Positions 51,989 to 61,043 are shown, counted from the first letter of the stretch. The stretch is 64,000 bases of DNA from Halochromatium sp. (GCA_010912705.1 POWB01000018.1:40073-104072), one strand, 5' to 3'. Notes: generated by a model not told the origin, from the letters alone. Numbers and translations are program-made.

Positions 51989-53511
51989 GCCGCCGGCACG
52001 TCTTGGAACAGGGCCTCCATACGCTCCAGCTCGCGCGGTGGCACATGCTGCGGATGTCCAGCCAGAATGCCGGAGACGCTGCGGAAGGCGCGGCCGATGT
52101 GCATGCCGGTGCCGTCGATGCTGAATTCGCGGATGTCTTTATCATGCGGTGAGCCACGCATCTTGAGCACCGTGAGTCCGCGCTTCATCTCGCCGAGCAT
52201 CTCAACGTAGCGTAGCAGGATGATCGAGTCGGTGATGGTGGAGATGTGACCATCGGTTACCGATTCGCCGCCGAGCAGGGTGTCGGTGGTCACTGTGAAG
52301 AGTCCGGCGATCTCGCGGTCTTTGATGAACGAGGTCAGGCCAATGACGAACTCTCGAAAGCCCTTGACGCTGGCCATACGCTCGAGCGCAGAGAGACTAT
52401 CGACCGCAACCCGGTTGGGATTGAACCTTTCGATGGCATGCTTGATGGCGATGAGGTGATCTTCCAGACCACAGGTCTCTGGATAGGTGGCGATGATCTC
52501 AAGCAGACCGGCCTGCTCGTAGGCCTCAAAATCCCGCCCCCAGCCGCTGGCATTGCGCATCAACTGATGCCGGCTCTCCTCAAAGGCGAGCAGCAAGCAG
52601 CGCTCGCCGCGATTGACCCCGCCAGCGATGAATTCAGTGGTCATCAGGGTCTTGCCGCAGCCCGTCGCCCCGGACAGTAAGACGATGGAGTCGCGGAAGA
52701 AGCCACCGCCACACATCGCGTCGAGCTCGGCATTGCCGGAACTGATGCGCACATTCGATGAGCGCTGTTTGAGCTTGATCGCCGATAGCGGGATGACGAC
52801 GATGCCTTCATCGGGCATCACGGTGAAGGGATATTCACCCTTCTGATGGGTGGTGCCACGGAACTTGAGCACCTCCACCGTGCGCCGGCGTTTCTCGGTC
52901 TCGAGGACATTGCGCAGCACGATGACATTATCGGCGACAAATTCCTCCACCCCATGTCGAGCGATACGGCCATATTCGTCATCGCGCTCGGCAGTCATGA
53001 CCGCGGTGACGCCCATCTGCTTGAGTGCCACGGCGAGACGAAACAGCTCGTTACGGATGATACTGGCGTTCTGAAACTGATTGAAGATAGCGCCTAACGA
53101 ATCCAAGGCGACGCGGGTGGCGCCCACCCGTTGCACGGCCAGCTCGATGCGCACGATCAGCGCTCCAAGATCATAGTCGCCGGTCTCGACCACCGGCTCG
53201 CCAGGCTGTGGCGAGGCATCGACGAAGGTCCAGTGGCCGGCGGCCTCGTAGGCCTCGATATCCCATCCGAGTGAAGCGACATTGCGGCGGATGTCAACGG
53301 CGCTCTCCTCAAAGGTGATAAAGACCCCGGACTCGCCGAACTTTTTCACGCCTTCAACCAAGAACTGAGCGGCGAGAATCGTCTTACCACTGCCCGCCGT
53401 ACCGCTGATCAGTGTGGTGCGTCCCTGCGGCAGACCGCCGTCTGTGACGATATCGAGACCAGGAACGCCGCTTGGCAGTTTTTCGATAGTTGACATGGTT
53501 TCTTTGCTCAT
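51985..53511 (-). CDS. kaiC: Circadian-clock-type ATPase/autokinase KaiC
   Basis: 508 residues with two RecA-like domains. CI has Walker A GTAGSGKT (37-44) and catalytic Glu pair TFEES (68-69). CII has GATGCGKT (281-288) and AFEES (311-312). The phosphorylation site is conserved as HIST (Ser424, Thr425), equivalent to Ser431/Thr432 of the cyanobacterial protein, followed by ITDSIILLRYVEMLGEMKRG and MRGSPHDKDIREFSIDGTGM. A C-terminal tail of about 35 residues provides an A-loop-like segment. All residues for ATPase and autokinase activity appear present. The start overlaps kaiB by 4 nt, giving the usual kaiB-kaiC order. Confidence 0.93.
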   Translation of the reverse strand: MSKETMSTIEKLPSGVPGLDIVTDGGLPQGRTTLISGTAGSGKTILAAQFLVEGVKKFGESGVFITFEESAVDIRRNVASLGWDIEAYEAAGHWTFVDASPQPGEPVVETGDYDLGALIVRIELAVQRVGATRVALDSLGAIFNQFQNASIIRNELFRLAVALKQMGVTAVMTAERDDEYGRIARHGVEEFVADNVIVLRNVLETEKRRRTVEVLKFRGTTHQKGEYPFTVMPDEGIVVIPLSAIKLKQRSSNVRISSGNAELDAMCGGGFFRDSIVLLSGATGCGKTLMTTEFIAGGVNRGERCLLLAFEESRHQLMRNASGWGRDFEAYEQAGLLEIIATYPETCGLEDHLIAIKHAIERFNPNRVAVDSLSALERMASVKGFREFVIGLTSFIKDREIAGLFTVTTDTLLGGESVTDGHISTITDSIILLRYVEMLGEMKRGLTVLKMRGSPHDKDIREFSIDGTGMHIGRAFRSVSGILAGHPQHVPPRELERMEALFQDVPAA

Positions 53512-53819
53512 GAGGCGTCTCCTGAAGCGTCTCCGTCATCGGTGAGGGTCGGTAAGAGATCCAGACCTGACACCACACGCTCCTTGTCAGAGAGATCGCC
53601 GATGATGCGCCGCAATGGCGGTGGTAGTTGCTTAATGAGGGTAGGGGTGACGACGATGCGCTGGCGCTCGCCTTCTTCCGGGTCTTCGACCAGGTCAATC
53701 ACCTCCATCTGATAGCGTCCTTGCAATTCCTCGGCGCAGATGCGCTTGAGATTGGCGATGGCGCGTTCCGCCTGTGCGGTGTGACCGGTGATGTAGAGAC
53801 GAAGTTTGTAATTGCTCAT
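53508..53819 (-). CDS. kaiB: Clock protein KaiB
   Basis: 103 residues from ATG 53819. YKLRLYITGHTAQAERAIAN, LKRICAEELQGRYQMEVIDL, VEDPEEGERQRIVVTPTLIK and LPPPLRRIIGDLSDKERVVS are characteristic of KaiB, including the thioredoxin-like cis-proline region (VTPTL) used in fold switching. KaiB binds phosphorylated KaiC on CI and, in cyanobacteria, sequesters KaiA. It overlaps kaiC by 4 nt. A KaiA-like protein gene ends 31 bp upstream. Confidence 0.93.
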   Translation of the reverse strand: MSNYKLRLYITGHTAQAERAIANLKRICAEELQGRYQMEVIDLVEDPEEGERQRIVVTPTLIKQLPPPLRRIIGDLSDKERVVSGLDLLPTLTDDGDASGDAS

Positions 53820-53850
53820 TGTGCCTGCTCTCGAGTCACGCGCGGATTCA

Positions 53851-54711
53851 TCATGCTCTCCTGGCCTGAATACCCATGCTGCCGACATAGTAGCGCCGGT
53901 AATAGGAGACCAGGTAGCCCATGAGCTCGAGGATCGTGATACGGCCTTCGTTGATGATCAGGCGTTCATGCGCGGGACTCACGGAATGGGTCAAAATCTG
54001 CAGCGCAGCACTATGAAGATCGATCAGGTCGCGTGGACTGGCGCGGACGAAACCGAGCTGATCGGCGAGCTTGCGGAGCCGGTCACTGATCGGGTGTTGG
54101 ACCTGGTAGACCTGGCGCTCGGCCGCAGCGCCTAAGATCTCGCCATAGCTGTCGCGGATTTCGTTAAACAGTCCTGGATCGCTCTCGCGCAGGGGCTTGA
54201 GGCCAAAGGCGCTGGCGCTGATGCTCACCTTGGCGCTACCGCCGATGCGTCCAAGCGCCATCGCTTCCTGCTCGCGCTCAGCGATCTGCAGACGCAGGCG
54301 TAAGCGATAGCGCTCGACCGCAAATCGCAGCGTACGTTTGATCAATGCGGCATCGGCAATCCAATCCTTCTGCAGAAAGTCCTCAGCGCCTAGGTGCAGC
54401 GCATCAAAGCCAAGCTCGTCGTCACGCTGGCCGGTCATGACGACGATGGGGATGCCGGGTGCGACCGCGAGCAGTCGGGCCAGCCCATCGAGCCCCTGGC
54501 TGTCTGGCAGGCCCAGGTCGAGGAGCACTAGCTCGAGCTCCCCCTTGCTCAAGCGGGCTTCCGCAGCCGCTAAGGTGTTGACGGCTTCGGTCGCAATCGC
54601 AGAGCCACGCAGCATCTCCTCGATCAGGCGCTGGTCAGCCGGACTGTCTTCGACGATGAGCAACCGCAATGCTGCACTCGCGTCATAGCCTTGCGTCAGA
54701 CTGTCCGACAA
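53851..54711 (-). CDS. Receiver-domain protein with KaiA-like C-terminal domain
   Basis: 286 residues from TTG 54711. Residues 15-135 form a receiver domain (LRLLIVEDSPADQRLIEEML, phospho-acceptor D65 in LVLLDLGLPDSQ, T93 in VMTGQ, K115 in FLQKDW). A helical linker (residues 130-155) follows. Residues 180-277 align by eye with the KaiA C-terminal, KaiC-binding domain: DLIDLHSAALQIL against VVEIHMEL, and EGRITILELMGYLVSYYRR against DYRLTLIDVIAHLCEMYRR. This is the KaiA3-type layout known to me from Synechocystis. It precedes kaiB and follows a histidine kinase gene, so it could both receive phosphate and stimulate KaiC. Confidence 0.75.
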   Translation of the reverse strand: MSDSLTQGYDASAALRLLIVEDSPADQRLIEEMLRGSAIATEAVNTLAAAEARLSKGELELVLLDLGLPDSQGLDGLARLLAVAPGIPIVVMTGQRDDELGFDALHLGAEDFLQKDWIADAALIKRTLRFAVERYRLRLRLQIAEREQEAMALGRIGGSAKVSISASAFGLKPLRESDPGLFNEIRDSYGEILGAAAERQVYQVQHPISDRLRKLADQLGFVRASPRDLIDLHSAALQILTHSVSPAHERLIINEGRITILELMGYLVSYYRRYYVGSMGIQARRA

Positions 54712-54749
54712 AAGGTGTTACCTGCCTGCATCAACCCTAATCTAGCCAA

Positions 54750-56270
54750 TCAGTATACAGGCAAGCTGAAGGAAAAGACCGACCCATGATTGGGCTTCGA
54801 GTCGACCCAGATACGGCCGCCGTGGCGCTCAACGATGCGTTGGCAGACGGCCAAGCCAATGCCGGTGCCAGGATATTCTGAGCGGGTATGCAGACGCTGG
54901 AAGATGACGAAGATGCGCTCAAAATACTGCGACTCGATGCCGATGCCGTTGTCAGCGACCGAGATCACCCAAGCCGGGCCCTGAGCCTGCGGATCACCGG
55001 CATCAGCGGCCGCGTCAGCGATCGGCGCACCGGCCTCGATCTGCTTAGCCGAGATCCGGATCAACGGCGCTGCGGCGCTGCGGTAGCGGATTGCATTCAG
55101 GATCAGGTTGCTGAACAGCTGGGCCATCTGACTGGGGTCGGCCAACAGCCTGGGAAGGTTTGATACCTCAATATGCGCATCGGTCTCGGTCAGGCGACTG
55201 CCAAGATCAGCCTGTACCTGGGCGATGATCCCATTCAAATCCACTGGCTCAAACGCCTGCGCACGGGTGCCTACCCGTGAAAAGGTCAGCAGGTCATCGA
55301 TCAGTAGCTTCATGCGTCGTGCGCCATCGATAGCAAAGTTGAGATACCCAGTGGCTGTCTCATCCAAGCCATCGCCGTAGCGACACAGATAGAGCTGGAG
55401 GAAGCTGGTGATGGTGCGCAACGGCTCTTGCAGGTCATGCGAGGCGACCGAGGCGAATTGCTCAAGCTCTTGATTTGAGCGCTTCAATTCGCGCTCGGCA
55501 CGTGCACGGCGACTCGCCTCGGCCTCCATGCGGTCGCGGGAGGCGGTGGTGCGTCGCAGTCGCGACAGCAAGCGATCGAAGGCCCGAGCCAAGTGCCCGA
55601 CCTCGTCGTCTCGATCCAGACCGATGCGCTGGTCGGGATCATTGATATCCAGCCCATCGATGGCGTCGGTCAAGCGCGCCAGGGGCTGGAGCACCGTTCG
55701 CGTCAGCCATAGGGTGGCGATACTGACTGCCAGAGCAGTCAATAACAGTCCGACTAGTGCCACCGAGAGTAAGCGCTGTTTCAGGCTCAAGACACGCTCG
55801 GCGTTGTGTTGATCGAGTTCGCCAAGATGTTCGCTAAGCCGGATTAAGGCGATCTGCAGGTCGCGAAAATGGCGCTGTACCTGATCGGCGCGCTCGCGGC
55901 TGAGAGGCGCTAAATCCGTGCTGTCGGAGACAAAGGCGTTGAATCGGGTACCGATTTTCTCGGCATCGGTAAGCAGGCGCCCGACGAGTGCAGCGTCTGC
56001 CGCAGGTGCCTGCCACAACAAGGCCAGCAGTGATAACAGCTCAGCATGGCGAGCGCGCCACTGCTGCAAGGCCTGCGCGTCGCCGCTGATCAGATAGTCG
56101 TAACCGACAGCCTGCAGCCGCGTCACCGACTGGCCCGCCTCCCAGGTCATACGATGGTCGTCGACCACAGCTGAGAGGTCGCGCGTGACCAGCAACGTCA
56201 AGAGGATGAGCACGGCCGCCGCTGCTGCGATAAGCCCGGTAGCGAAGGCGAGCCGGCTCTTGATCTTCAT
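54750..56270 (-). CDS. Membrane histidine kinase linked to the Kai operon
   Basis: 506 residues. TM helices at 8-28 and 167-189 enclose a helical periplasmic sensor (WEAGQSVTRLQAVGYDYLIS to RHFRDLQIALIRLSEHLGEL). HAMP (190-242), a coiled coil (RRARAERELKRSNQELEQFA) and the HisKA site SVASHDLQEPLRTITSFLQL with H278 follow. The ATPase domain has NLILNAIRYR, DNGIGIESQYFERIF and GTGIGLAVCQRIVERHGGRI. The EPLRTI phosphorylation box is of the type that often signals to stand-alone receivers. The start overlaps the RND pump stop by 4 nt, and the KaiA-like receiver follows 38 bp later. Confidence 0.9.
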   Translation of the reverse strand: MKIKSRLAFATGLIAAAAAVLILLTLLVTRDLSAVVDDHRMTWEAGQSVTRLQAVGYDYLISGDAQALQQWRARHAELLSLLALLWQAPAADAALVGRLLTDAEKIGTRFNAFVSDSTDLAPLSRERADQVQRHFRDLQIALIRLSEHLGELDQHNAERVLSLKQRLLSVALVGLLLTALAVSIATLWLTRTVLQPLARLTDAIDGLDINDPDQRIGLDRDDEVGHLARAFDRLLSRLRRTTASRDRMEAEASRRARAERELKRSNQELEQFASVASHDLQEPLRTITSFLQLYLCRYGDGLDETATGYLNFAIDGARRMKLLIDDLLTFSRVGTRAQAFEPVDLNGIIAQVQADLGSRLTETDAHIEVSNLPRLLADPSQMAQLFSNLILNAIRYRSAAAPLIRISAKQIEAGAPIADAAADAGDPQAQGPAWVISVADNGIGIESQYFERIFVIFQRLHTRSEYPGTGIGLAVCQRIVERHGGRIWVDSKPNHGSVFSFSLPVY

Positions 56271-59200
56271 CCGGTTGGGGCAGCTTCTACTGGTGAGTCG
56301 ATTGTCTGTCGCTTCAGCACCTTCGACGCAATCAGCACGTACATGGCTGGCACCACGAACAGCGTGAACAGGGTGCCGATGCCAAGCCCAGTCGTTATAA
56401 CCAGCCCGATATCGAACCGGCTCACCGCACCTGGGCCGGTCGCCAGCAGCAGCGGCACCATCGCCACCAGCATCGCCACCGTGGTCATCAGGATCGGCCG
56501 CAGCCGGATGGTTGAGGCCTTCTCGACCGCGGTACGCTTATCCAGACCCTCATGCTCGCGCACCTGATTGGCGAACTCGACGATGAGGATGCCGTTCTTG
56601 GCGATCAGTCCGATCAACGTGATCAGCCCCACCTGCGTATAGATATTGATGCTGGCGAAGCCTAAGAACAGGAAGGCGAGGGCGCCAGCGATGGTCAGCG
56701 GCACCGACATCAGGATCACGAACGGATCGCGCCAGCTCTCGAACTGCGCCGCCAGCACTAGGTAGATGACCAGGATGGAGAGGAAGAAGGTGGTCTCCAG
56801 GGCTGCGCCCTCGCTCTTGAATTGGCGTGACTCGCCCTTGTAGTCCCAGCGCACATTGCGAGGGAAGATCTCTGCGGCGGTCTGTTCAAGATAGCTCAGG
56901 GCGTCGCCGAGCGCGATGCCCGGCACCATCATTCCAGACAGGGTGATGGCATTGAGCTGCTGGAACTGCGTGCGCTTGGAAGGCTCGATGGTCTCACGGA
57001 TGCTGACCAGGGTCGATAGCGGTACCAGCTCGCCGCCGCTGGTGCGGATGCTGTAGTCCTCGATCTCGGTGATGTCGTTACGGTCGCGACGGTCCACCTG
57101 TGGGATGACCTTGTAGCTGCGCCCCTCGAGGCTGAACCAGTTGACATAGTCCTCGTTCAGCATCACCGCCAGCGAGCGCCCGAGCTGCTCCATATCGATG
57201 CCGAGATCGCCGGCCAGGTCACGGTCGACATCGATCACCCTGCGTGGGCGCTCGTACTTGACGTCCTTATCTAAGAAGATGAACTGCCCGGAGCCCATTG
57301 CCCGGCCGATCAGCTCGGTGCCGAGCCGGTCGAGCTCTTGGTAGTCGGCGTCGGAGAGGATGACGAATTCGATCGGGATACCCTGACCCGGTGAGGGCAG
57401 ACTCGGGCGCGGGAAGACCATGGCCTGGAAGCCGGTCACGCTCGAGAGCGCACCCTGCAGCTGCGGCTGAATCGCCATCTGCGAGCGCTCTCGCTCAGAC
57501 GGCTGCTGCATCTTGAAGCCGCCAAAGGTCATCGTTGGGCTGCCACCGAAGCCAGCGAGGATAAAGCTCTCCTTGTACTCCGGGAATTGCTCAAACACCG
57601 ACTGCATCTCCTTGACATAGCCAATATCGTAGTCAATGGTCGCGGTTTGTGGTGCGTTGGCCATCACAAAGAGGATGCTTTGATCTTCGGTCGGTGCCAG
57701 CTCCTTCTGGGTCATGCTGTACATGGCGTAGAGACTGGCGATAACGACCAGGGCGACGAGCACGGTGACGCCGGGATAGCGCAGCCAGCTGTGCAGGGCC
57801 TTGCCATAGATCCGCGCCAGCCATTGGAAGAACTGCTCGACCGCATGCTCAAAGCGGCCTTGCTCCTTGCTCGAGCGCAGCACCCGCGCCGAGATCATCG
57901 GCGACAGGGTCAAGGCGACGATACCCGAGATCAGCACCGCGCCGGCCAAGGTGAAGGCGAACTCGACGAACAGCGAGCCGACCAGCCCGCCCATGAAGCC
58001 GATCGGCGCATAGACCGCAACCAGCGTGGTGGTCATCGCGATGATCGGCAGCGCCAGCTCACGCGCGGCGTCGACGGCGGCAGTGATGCCGTCTTTGCCC
58101 ATCTCCAGATGGCGGTGGACATTCTCGACCACGACGATGGCGTCGTCGACGACGATGCCGATCGCTAGCACCATCGCCAGCAGCGTCAGCAGGTTGATCG
58201 AGAAGCCCATCAGCAGCATCAGGAAGGCGGCGCCGACGATCGACAGCGGCACCGCGACCGAGGGCACGATCGCGGCGCGGATCGAGCCGAGCGAGAGGAA
58301 GATGACAAAGAGCACGATCAAGACCGCTTCGGCGAGGGTCTTGAAGACCTCATAGATCGACTCTTCGATGAACTCGCTGGCGTCGTAGGGGATATGCGCC
58401 TCGAGCCCCTCCGGGAACTGCGCGCGCAGCTCCGGCAGCAGCTGATGGACCCGCTCCGCCACGTTCAGCGGGTTTGCGCCTGGGGTCTGCTCGACGCCGA
58501 TGAAGATGGCCGGGATGCCCTTGTAGAGGGTCGCAGAGTCGTAGTCTTCGGCGCCGAGCTCCACCCGTGCGATGTCCTCGAGCCGCACCAGGGTGCCGCC
58601 ATCCTCGCGCACCACCAGCTTGCGGAAGGCGTCGACATTGCCGACGTCGGTGGTGATAGAGAGGTCTTCTTGAACGTTCTCGCCCCTGACCTGACCAATG
58701 CCCGCCAGATAATTATTGGCAGCCAGCACGCGCGCGACCTCATCGCCGCTGACGCCGAGCGCGGCCATCCGGTCGGGGTCGAGCCAGACCCGCATCGCAT
58801 AGGTCTGGTTGCCGATCAGCTCGGCCTTGGCAACCCCTTCTTGCGCCTGCAGCTGCGGCTGGACCACGCGGATCAGATAGTCGGTGATCTGCGGCAGGGT
58901 CATCTCCCGGCTGTAGAACGCCAGGTACATCAGCGCGGTGGAGTCGCCGGTGGTGGAGTCGATGATTGGGTTCTGCGCCGCCGCCGGCAGCACATTGAGC
59001 TTGCTCGCGACCTTGGCCTGGATCTCGGCAACAGCGGCGTTGGGGTCGTAGTTGAGGCGCATATTGGCCTCGATCACCGAGACACCCTGAGTGCTGGTCG
59101 CAGTCAGATAGTCGATGCCATTGGCCTCGGCGATCGCCTGCTGCAGCGGCGTGGTGATGAAGCCCTTGACCAGCTCACTGCTGGCGCCCGGATAGGCGGT

Positions 59201-59344
59201 GGTGACGGTGACGACGGTGTTTTGGGTCTCGGGATACTGGCGGATCTCAAGGCCGAGCATCGCGCGCAGCCCAAGGATGAAGATCAGCAGGCTGACGACA
59301 CTGGCCAGCACCGGCCGGTGGATGAAGATGTCGGTGAATCTCAT
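56267..59344 (-). CDS. RND efflux pump, inner-membrane subunit (AcrB/MexF-like)
   Basis: 1025 residues, the usual size. It starts MRFTDIFIHRPVLASVVSLL and has twelve membrane helices with the proton-relay segment GIVVDDAIVVVENVHRHLEM. FTLAGAVLISGIVALTLSPM and the C-terminal RLRPILMTTVAMLVAMVPLL are also typical of hydrophobe/amphiphile efflux pumps. Two large periplasmic loops are present. It exports drugs, dyes or metabolites with the adaptor encoded upstream. No outer-membrane channel gene is nearby. It overlaps the adaptor and the histidine kinase genes by 4 nt each. Confidence 0.95.
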   Translation of the reverse strand: MRFTDIFIHRPVLASVVSLLIFILGLRAMLGLEIRQYPETQNTVVTVTTAYPGASSELVKGFITTPLQQAIAEANGIDYLTATSTQGVSVIEANMRLNYDPNAAVAEIQAKVASKLNVLPAAAQNPIIDSTTGDSTALMYLAFYSREMTLPQITDYLIRVVQPQLQAQEGVAKAELIGNQTYAMRVWLDPDRMAALGVSGDEVARVLAANNYLAGIGQVRGENVQEDLSITTDVGNVDAFRKLVVREDGGTLVRLEDIARVELGAEDYDSATLYKGIPAIFIGVEQTPGANPLNVAERVHQLLPELRAQFPEGLEAHIPYDASEFIEESIYEVFKTLAEAVLIVLFVIFLSLGSIRAAIVPSVAVPLSIVGAAFLMLLMGFSINLLTLLAMVLAIGIVVDDAIVVVENVHRHLEMGKDGITAAVDAARELALPIIAMTTTLVAVYAPIGFMGGLVGSLFVEFAFTLAGAVLISGIVALTLSPMISARVLRSSKEQGRFEHAVEQFFQWLARIYGKALHSWLRYPGVTVLVALVVIASLYAMYSMTQKELAPTEDQSILFVMANAPQTATIDYDIGYVKEMQSVFEQFPEYKESFILAGFGGSPTMTFGGFKMQQPSERERSQMAIQPQLQGALSSVTGFQAMVFPRPSLPSPGQGIPIEFVILSDADYQELDRLGTELIGRAMGSGQFIFLDKDVKYERPRRVIDVDRDLAGDLGIDMEQLGRSLAVMLNEDYVNWFSLEGRSYKVIPQVDRRDRNDITEIEDYSIRTSGGELVPLSTLVSIRETIEPSKRTQFQQLNAITLSGMMVPGIALGDALSYLEQTAAEIFPRNVRWDYKGESRQFKSEGAALETTFFLSILVIYLVLAAQFESWRDPFVILMSVPLTIAGALAFLFLGFASINIYTQVGLITLIGLIAKNGILIVEFANQVREHEGLDKRTAVEKASTIRLRPILMTTVAMLVAMVPLLLATGPGAVSRFDIGLVITTGLGIGTLFTLFVVPAMYVLIASKVLKRQTIDSPVEAAPTG

Positions 59345-60564
59345 GCCGGTAGGCCTTGATTCGCATCGAGCAGATCAGTCTGCGAGCTTCGATCGTCAAC
59401 CGGTGCGATTGAGGCCGAGTCGGGCGCGCCTTCAGCCTTGCTCGGCCCAGTACTTTCGGCGGGAGCTTCCTGTCCGACAGCGCCGCTGTCATCGGCAATG
59501 CTGACTGCTGAGCCATTGCGCAGCTTAACCTGGCCTGCCGAGACCACCTGATCGCCGGCTTCTAAGCCCTCCAACACCTCCACCTCCTGGTCACGCACGG
59601 CGCCGGTCTTGACCTGCCGGCGCTGCACGACGAGCTGCCCCTCCTGCTCGCCCTCGCCAGGCTGGATCAGGAACACCGAATCACCGTAGGTATTAAAGGT
59701 GATTGCTTGGCGTGGCAACGTCAGCACCTGATCCTTGACCGGCAGCAGGGTCGAGATCTTGGCAAACATGCCCGGCAGCAGGCGCTGATCTGGATTCGGC
59801 AATAAGGCGCGCACCTGGATATTCCGGGTCTCTTGGCTCACTGCCGGGCTGATGGCACTGATCTCGCCCTTGAACAGCTGATCGGGGTAGGCGCTCACCC
59901 GGACCTCGACCGACTGACCGACGGCGATCTCGGAGAGTCGTCGCTCCGGCAGGGCATAGTCGACATAGACCGGGTCGAGCGCCTCGAGCTCGACGATTGC
60001 CGAGCCGGCATCGAGAAACTGCCCCAGGTTCACGCGCCGGATGCCCAGCTGACCGGCAAAGGGTGCGCGGATGGTCTTCTTGCGGATCAACGCCTGCTTG
60101 GCCTGCACCTGGGCCAGTGCCTGGGTCACTTGGGCGCTGATCTGGTCGAAGTCGCCCTGCGAGACGGCCCGATCGCGCAGTAGCTTCTGGTTCCGCTCCA
60201 GCTGCAACTGCGCTAGGTTCAAACCGGCTCGGAGCCCGTTCAGGTCGGCCTCGTCGACTTCGGTGTCGAGCCTCACTAGATCCTGGCCCGCGGTCACCTG
60301 ATCGCCGGACTCGAACAGGATCTCCTTGATCTGCCCGGCCACCTCGTTATTGACCATCACGCCTTGGACGGCTTGGACGTTGCCAACCGCTTCCAGCCGC
60401 GGCTGCCAGCTGCTGACCTGGACCTTGGTCGCTGAGACGACAGCGGGCGGCTGCGGTTGAGAGAACATGGCCATGCCTTCCTGAATCTGCTGATACTTCA
60501 GAAAGGCGAGCCCGCCGGCGAGCAGTGCGAGGACGAGAAAGACGAGCAGCGAGCGCAGGATCAT
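59341..60564 (-). CDS. RND efflux periplasmic adaptor
   Basis: 407 residues. An N-terminal membrane anchor (LRSLLVFLVLALLAGGLAFL) is followed by a lipoyl half-motif (VQAVQGVMVNNEVAGQIKEI, LFESGDQVTAGQDLVRLDTE). A helical hairpin and the beta-barrel part (KTIRAPFAGQLGIRRVNLGQ) come next. The C-terminus is long and Ser/Glu/Gly-rich. It joins the inner-membrane pump to an outer-membrane channel. It is the first gene of the unit leading to kaiC, with operator-like sequences upstream at 60585-60669. Confidence 0.93.
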   Translation of the reverse strand: MILRSLLVFLVLALLAGGLAFLKYQQIQEGMAMFSQPQPPAVVSATKVQVSSWQPRLEAVGNVQAVQGVMVNNEVAGQIKEILFESGDQVTAGQDLVRLDTEVDEADLNGLRAGLNLAQLQLERNQKLLRDRAVSQGDFDQISAQVTQALAQVQAKQALIRKKTIRAPFAGQLGIRRVNLGQFLDAGSAIVELEALDPVYVDYALPERRLSEIAVGQSVEVRVSAYPDQLFKGEISAISPAVSQETRNIQVRALLPNPDQRLLPGMFAKISTLLPVKDQVLTLPRQAITFNTYGDSVFLIQPGEGEQEGQLVVQRRQVKTGAVRDQEVEVLEGLEAGDQVVSAGQVKLRNGSAVSIADDSGAVGQEAPAESTGPSKAEGAPDSASIAPVDDRSSQTDLLDANQGLPA

Positions 60565-60584
60565 GAATCGATTCCGTGAGCGGC

Positions 60585-60610
60585 TAAGGGGACTAGTTAA
60601 GGGGACTAGT
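60585..60610. repeat. 13-bp tandem duplication upstream of the efflux adaptor gene
   Basis: taaggggactagt occurs twice without a gap, at 60585 and 60598, 20-45 bp before the adaptor start codon, in its likely leader. Confidence 0.85.
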
Positions 60611-60655
60611 GTAGGAGACCACGACCACTGACACGACAGCTGAATCGTTTAGATT

Positions 60656-60669
60656 CAAACGTCTGTTTG
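60656..60669. promoter_or_regulatory. TetR-type operator candidate
   Basis: caaac-gtct-gtttg is a perfect inverted repeat about 95 bp upstream of the efflux adaptor gene. Sites of this form are common targets of TetR-family efflux regulators. No such regulator is encoded in the window, so the partner is unknown. Confidence 0.45.
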
Positions 60670-60740
60670 GTTCGTTTCGCGCGAGTATACAGAAGCCAAA
60701 ATCATGATCAAGGCAACCCTATTCAATGCTTGGCTCTGGC

Positions 60741-61043
60741 TTATGGCACGTTCAGCTGATCGCCATCGAGGACGTTGGGAAACTCCCGTTCGGCGCCGCT
60801 CTCCAGATTGCGTAGCGTGACGTTACCACGGTTCATCTTGCGCGAGCAGACCTGAGCAGGCATCAGGCCGTCGGCGATGATGCGTCGCTCGAGCACCAAC
60901 AGATGGCAGATGTTGTCGACCACGGCGATGCGTTGATCGTACTGACCGTCGTTGACGATCTCGATGTTGATATAGCCTTCCGCTGCCGCTTGTGCGCTTG
61001 CCATGAAGAGCACCAGCCCAGAGAGGATCAAGTAGATAACCAT
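60741..61043 (-). CDS. Small exported protein of unknown function
   Basis: 100 residues from ATG 61043; a longer frame begins at 61124. A signal peptide is clear (MVIYLILSGLVLFMASAQAA, cleavage after AAA). The mature part (EGYINIEIVNDGQYDQRIAV, NICHLLVLERRIIADGLMPA) contains two cysteines (NICHLL, QVCSRK) that could form a disulfide. No family is recognised. It lies between the efflux genes and a broken Uma2 gene and has no obvious partner. Confidence 0.5.
   Translation of the reverse strand: MVIYLILSGLVLFMASAQAAAEGYINIEIVNDGQYDQRIAVVDNICHLLVLERRIIADGLMPAQVCSRKMNRGNVTLRNLESGAEREFPNVLDGDQLNVP

Noticed and set aside
58394..59359. 321-codon plus-strand frame opposite the RND pump gene
   Set aside because: It is rich in Asp/Gly/Arg/His with no motif and is fully antisense to the conserved pump sequence.
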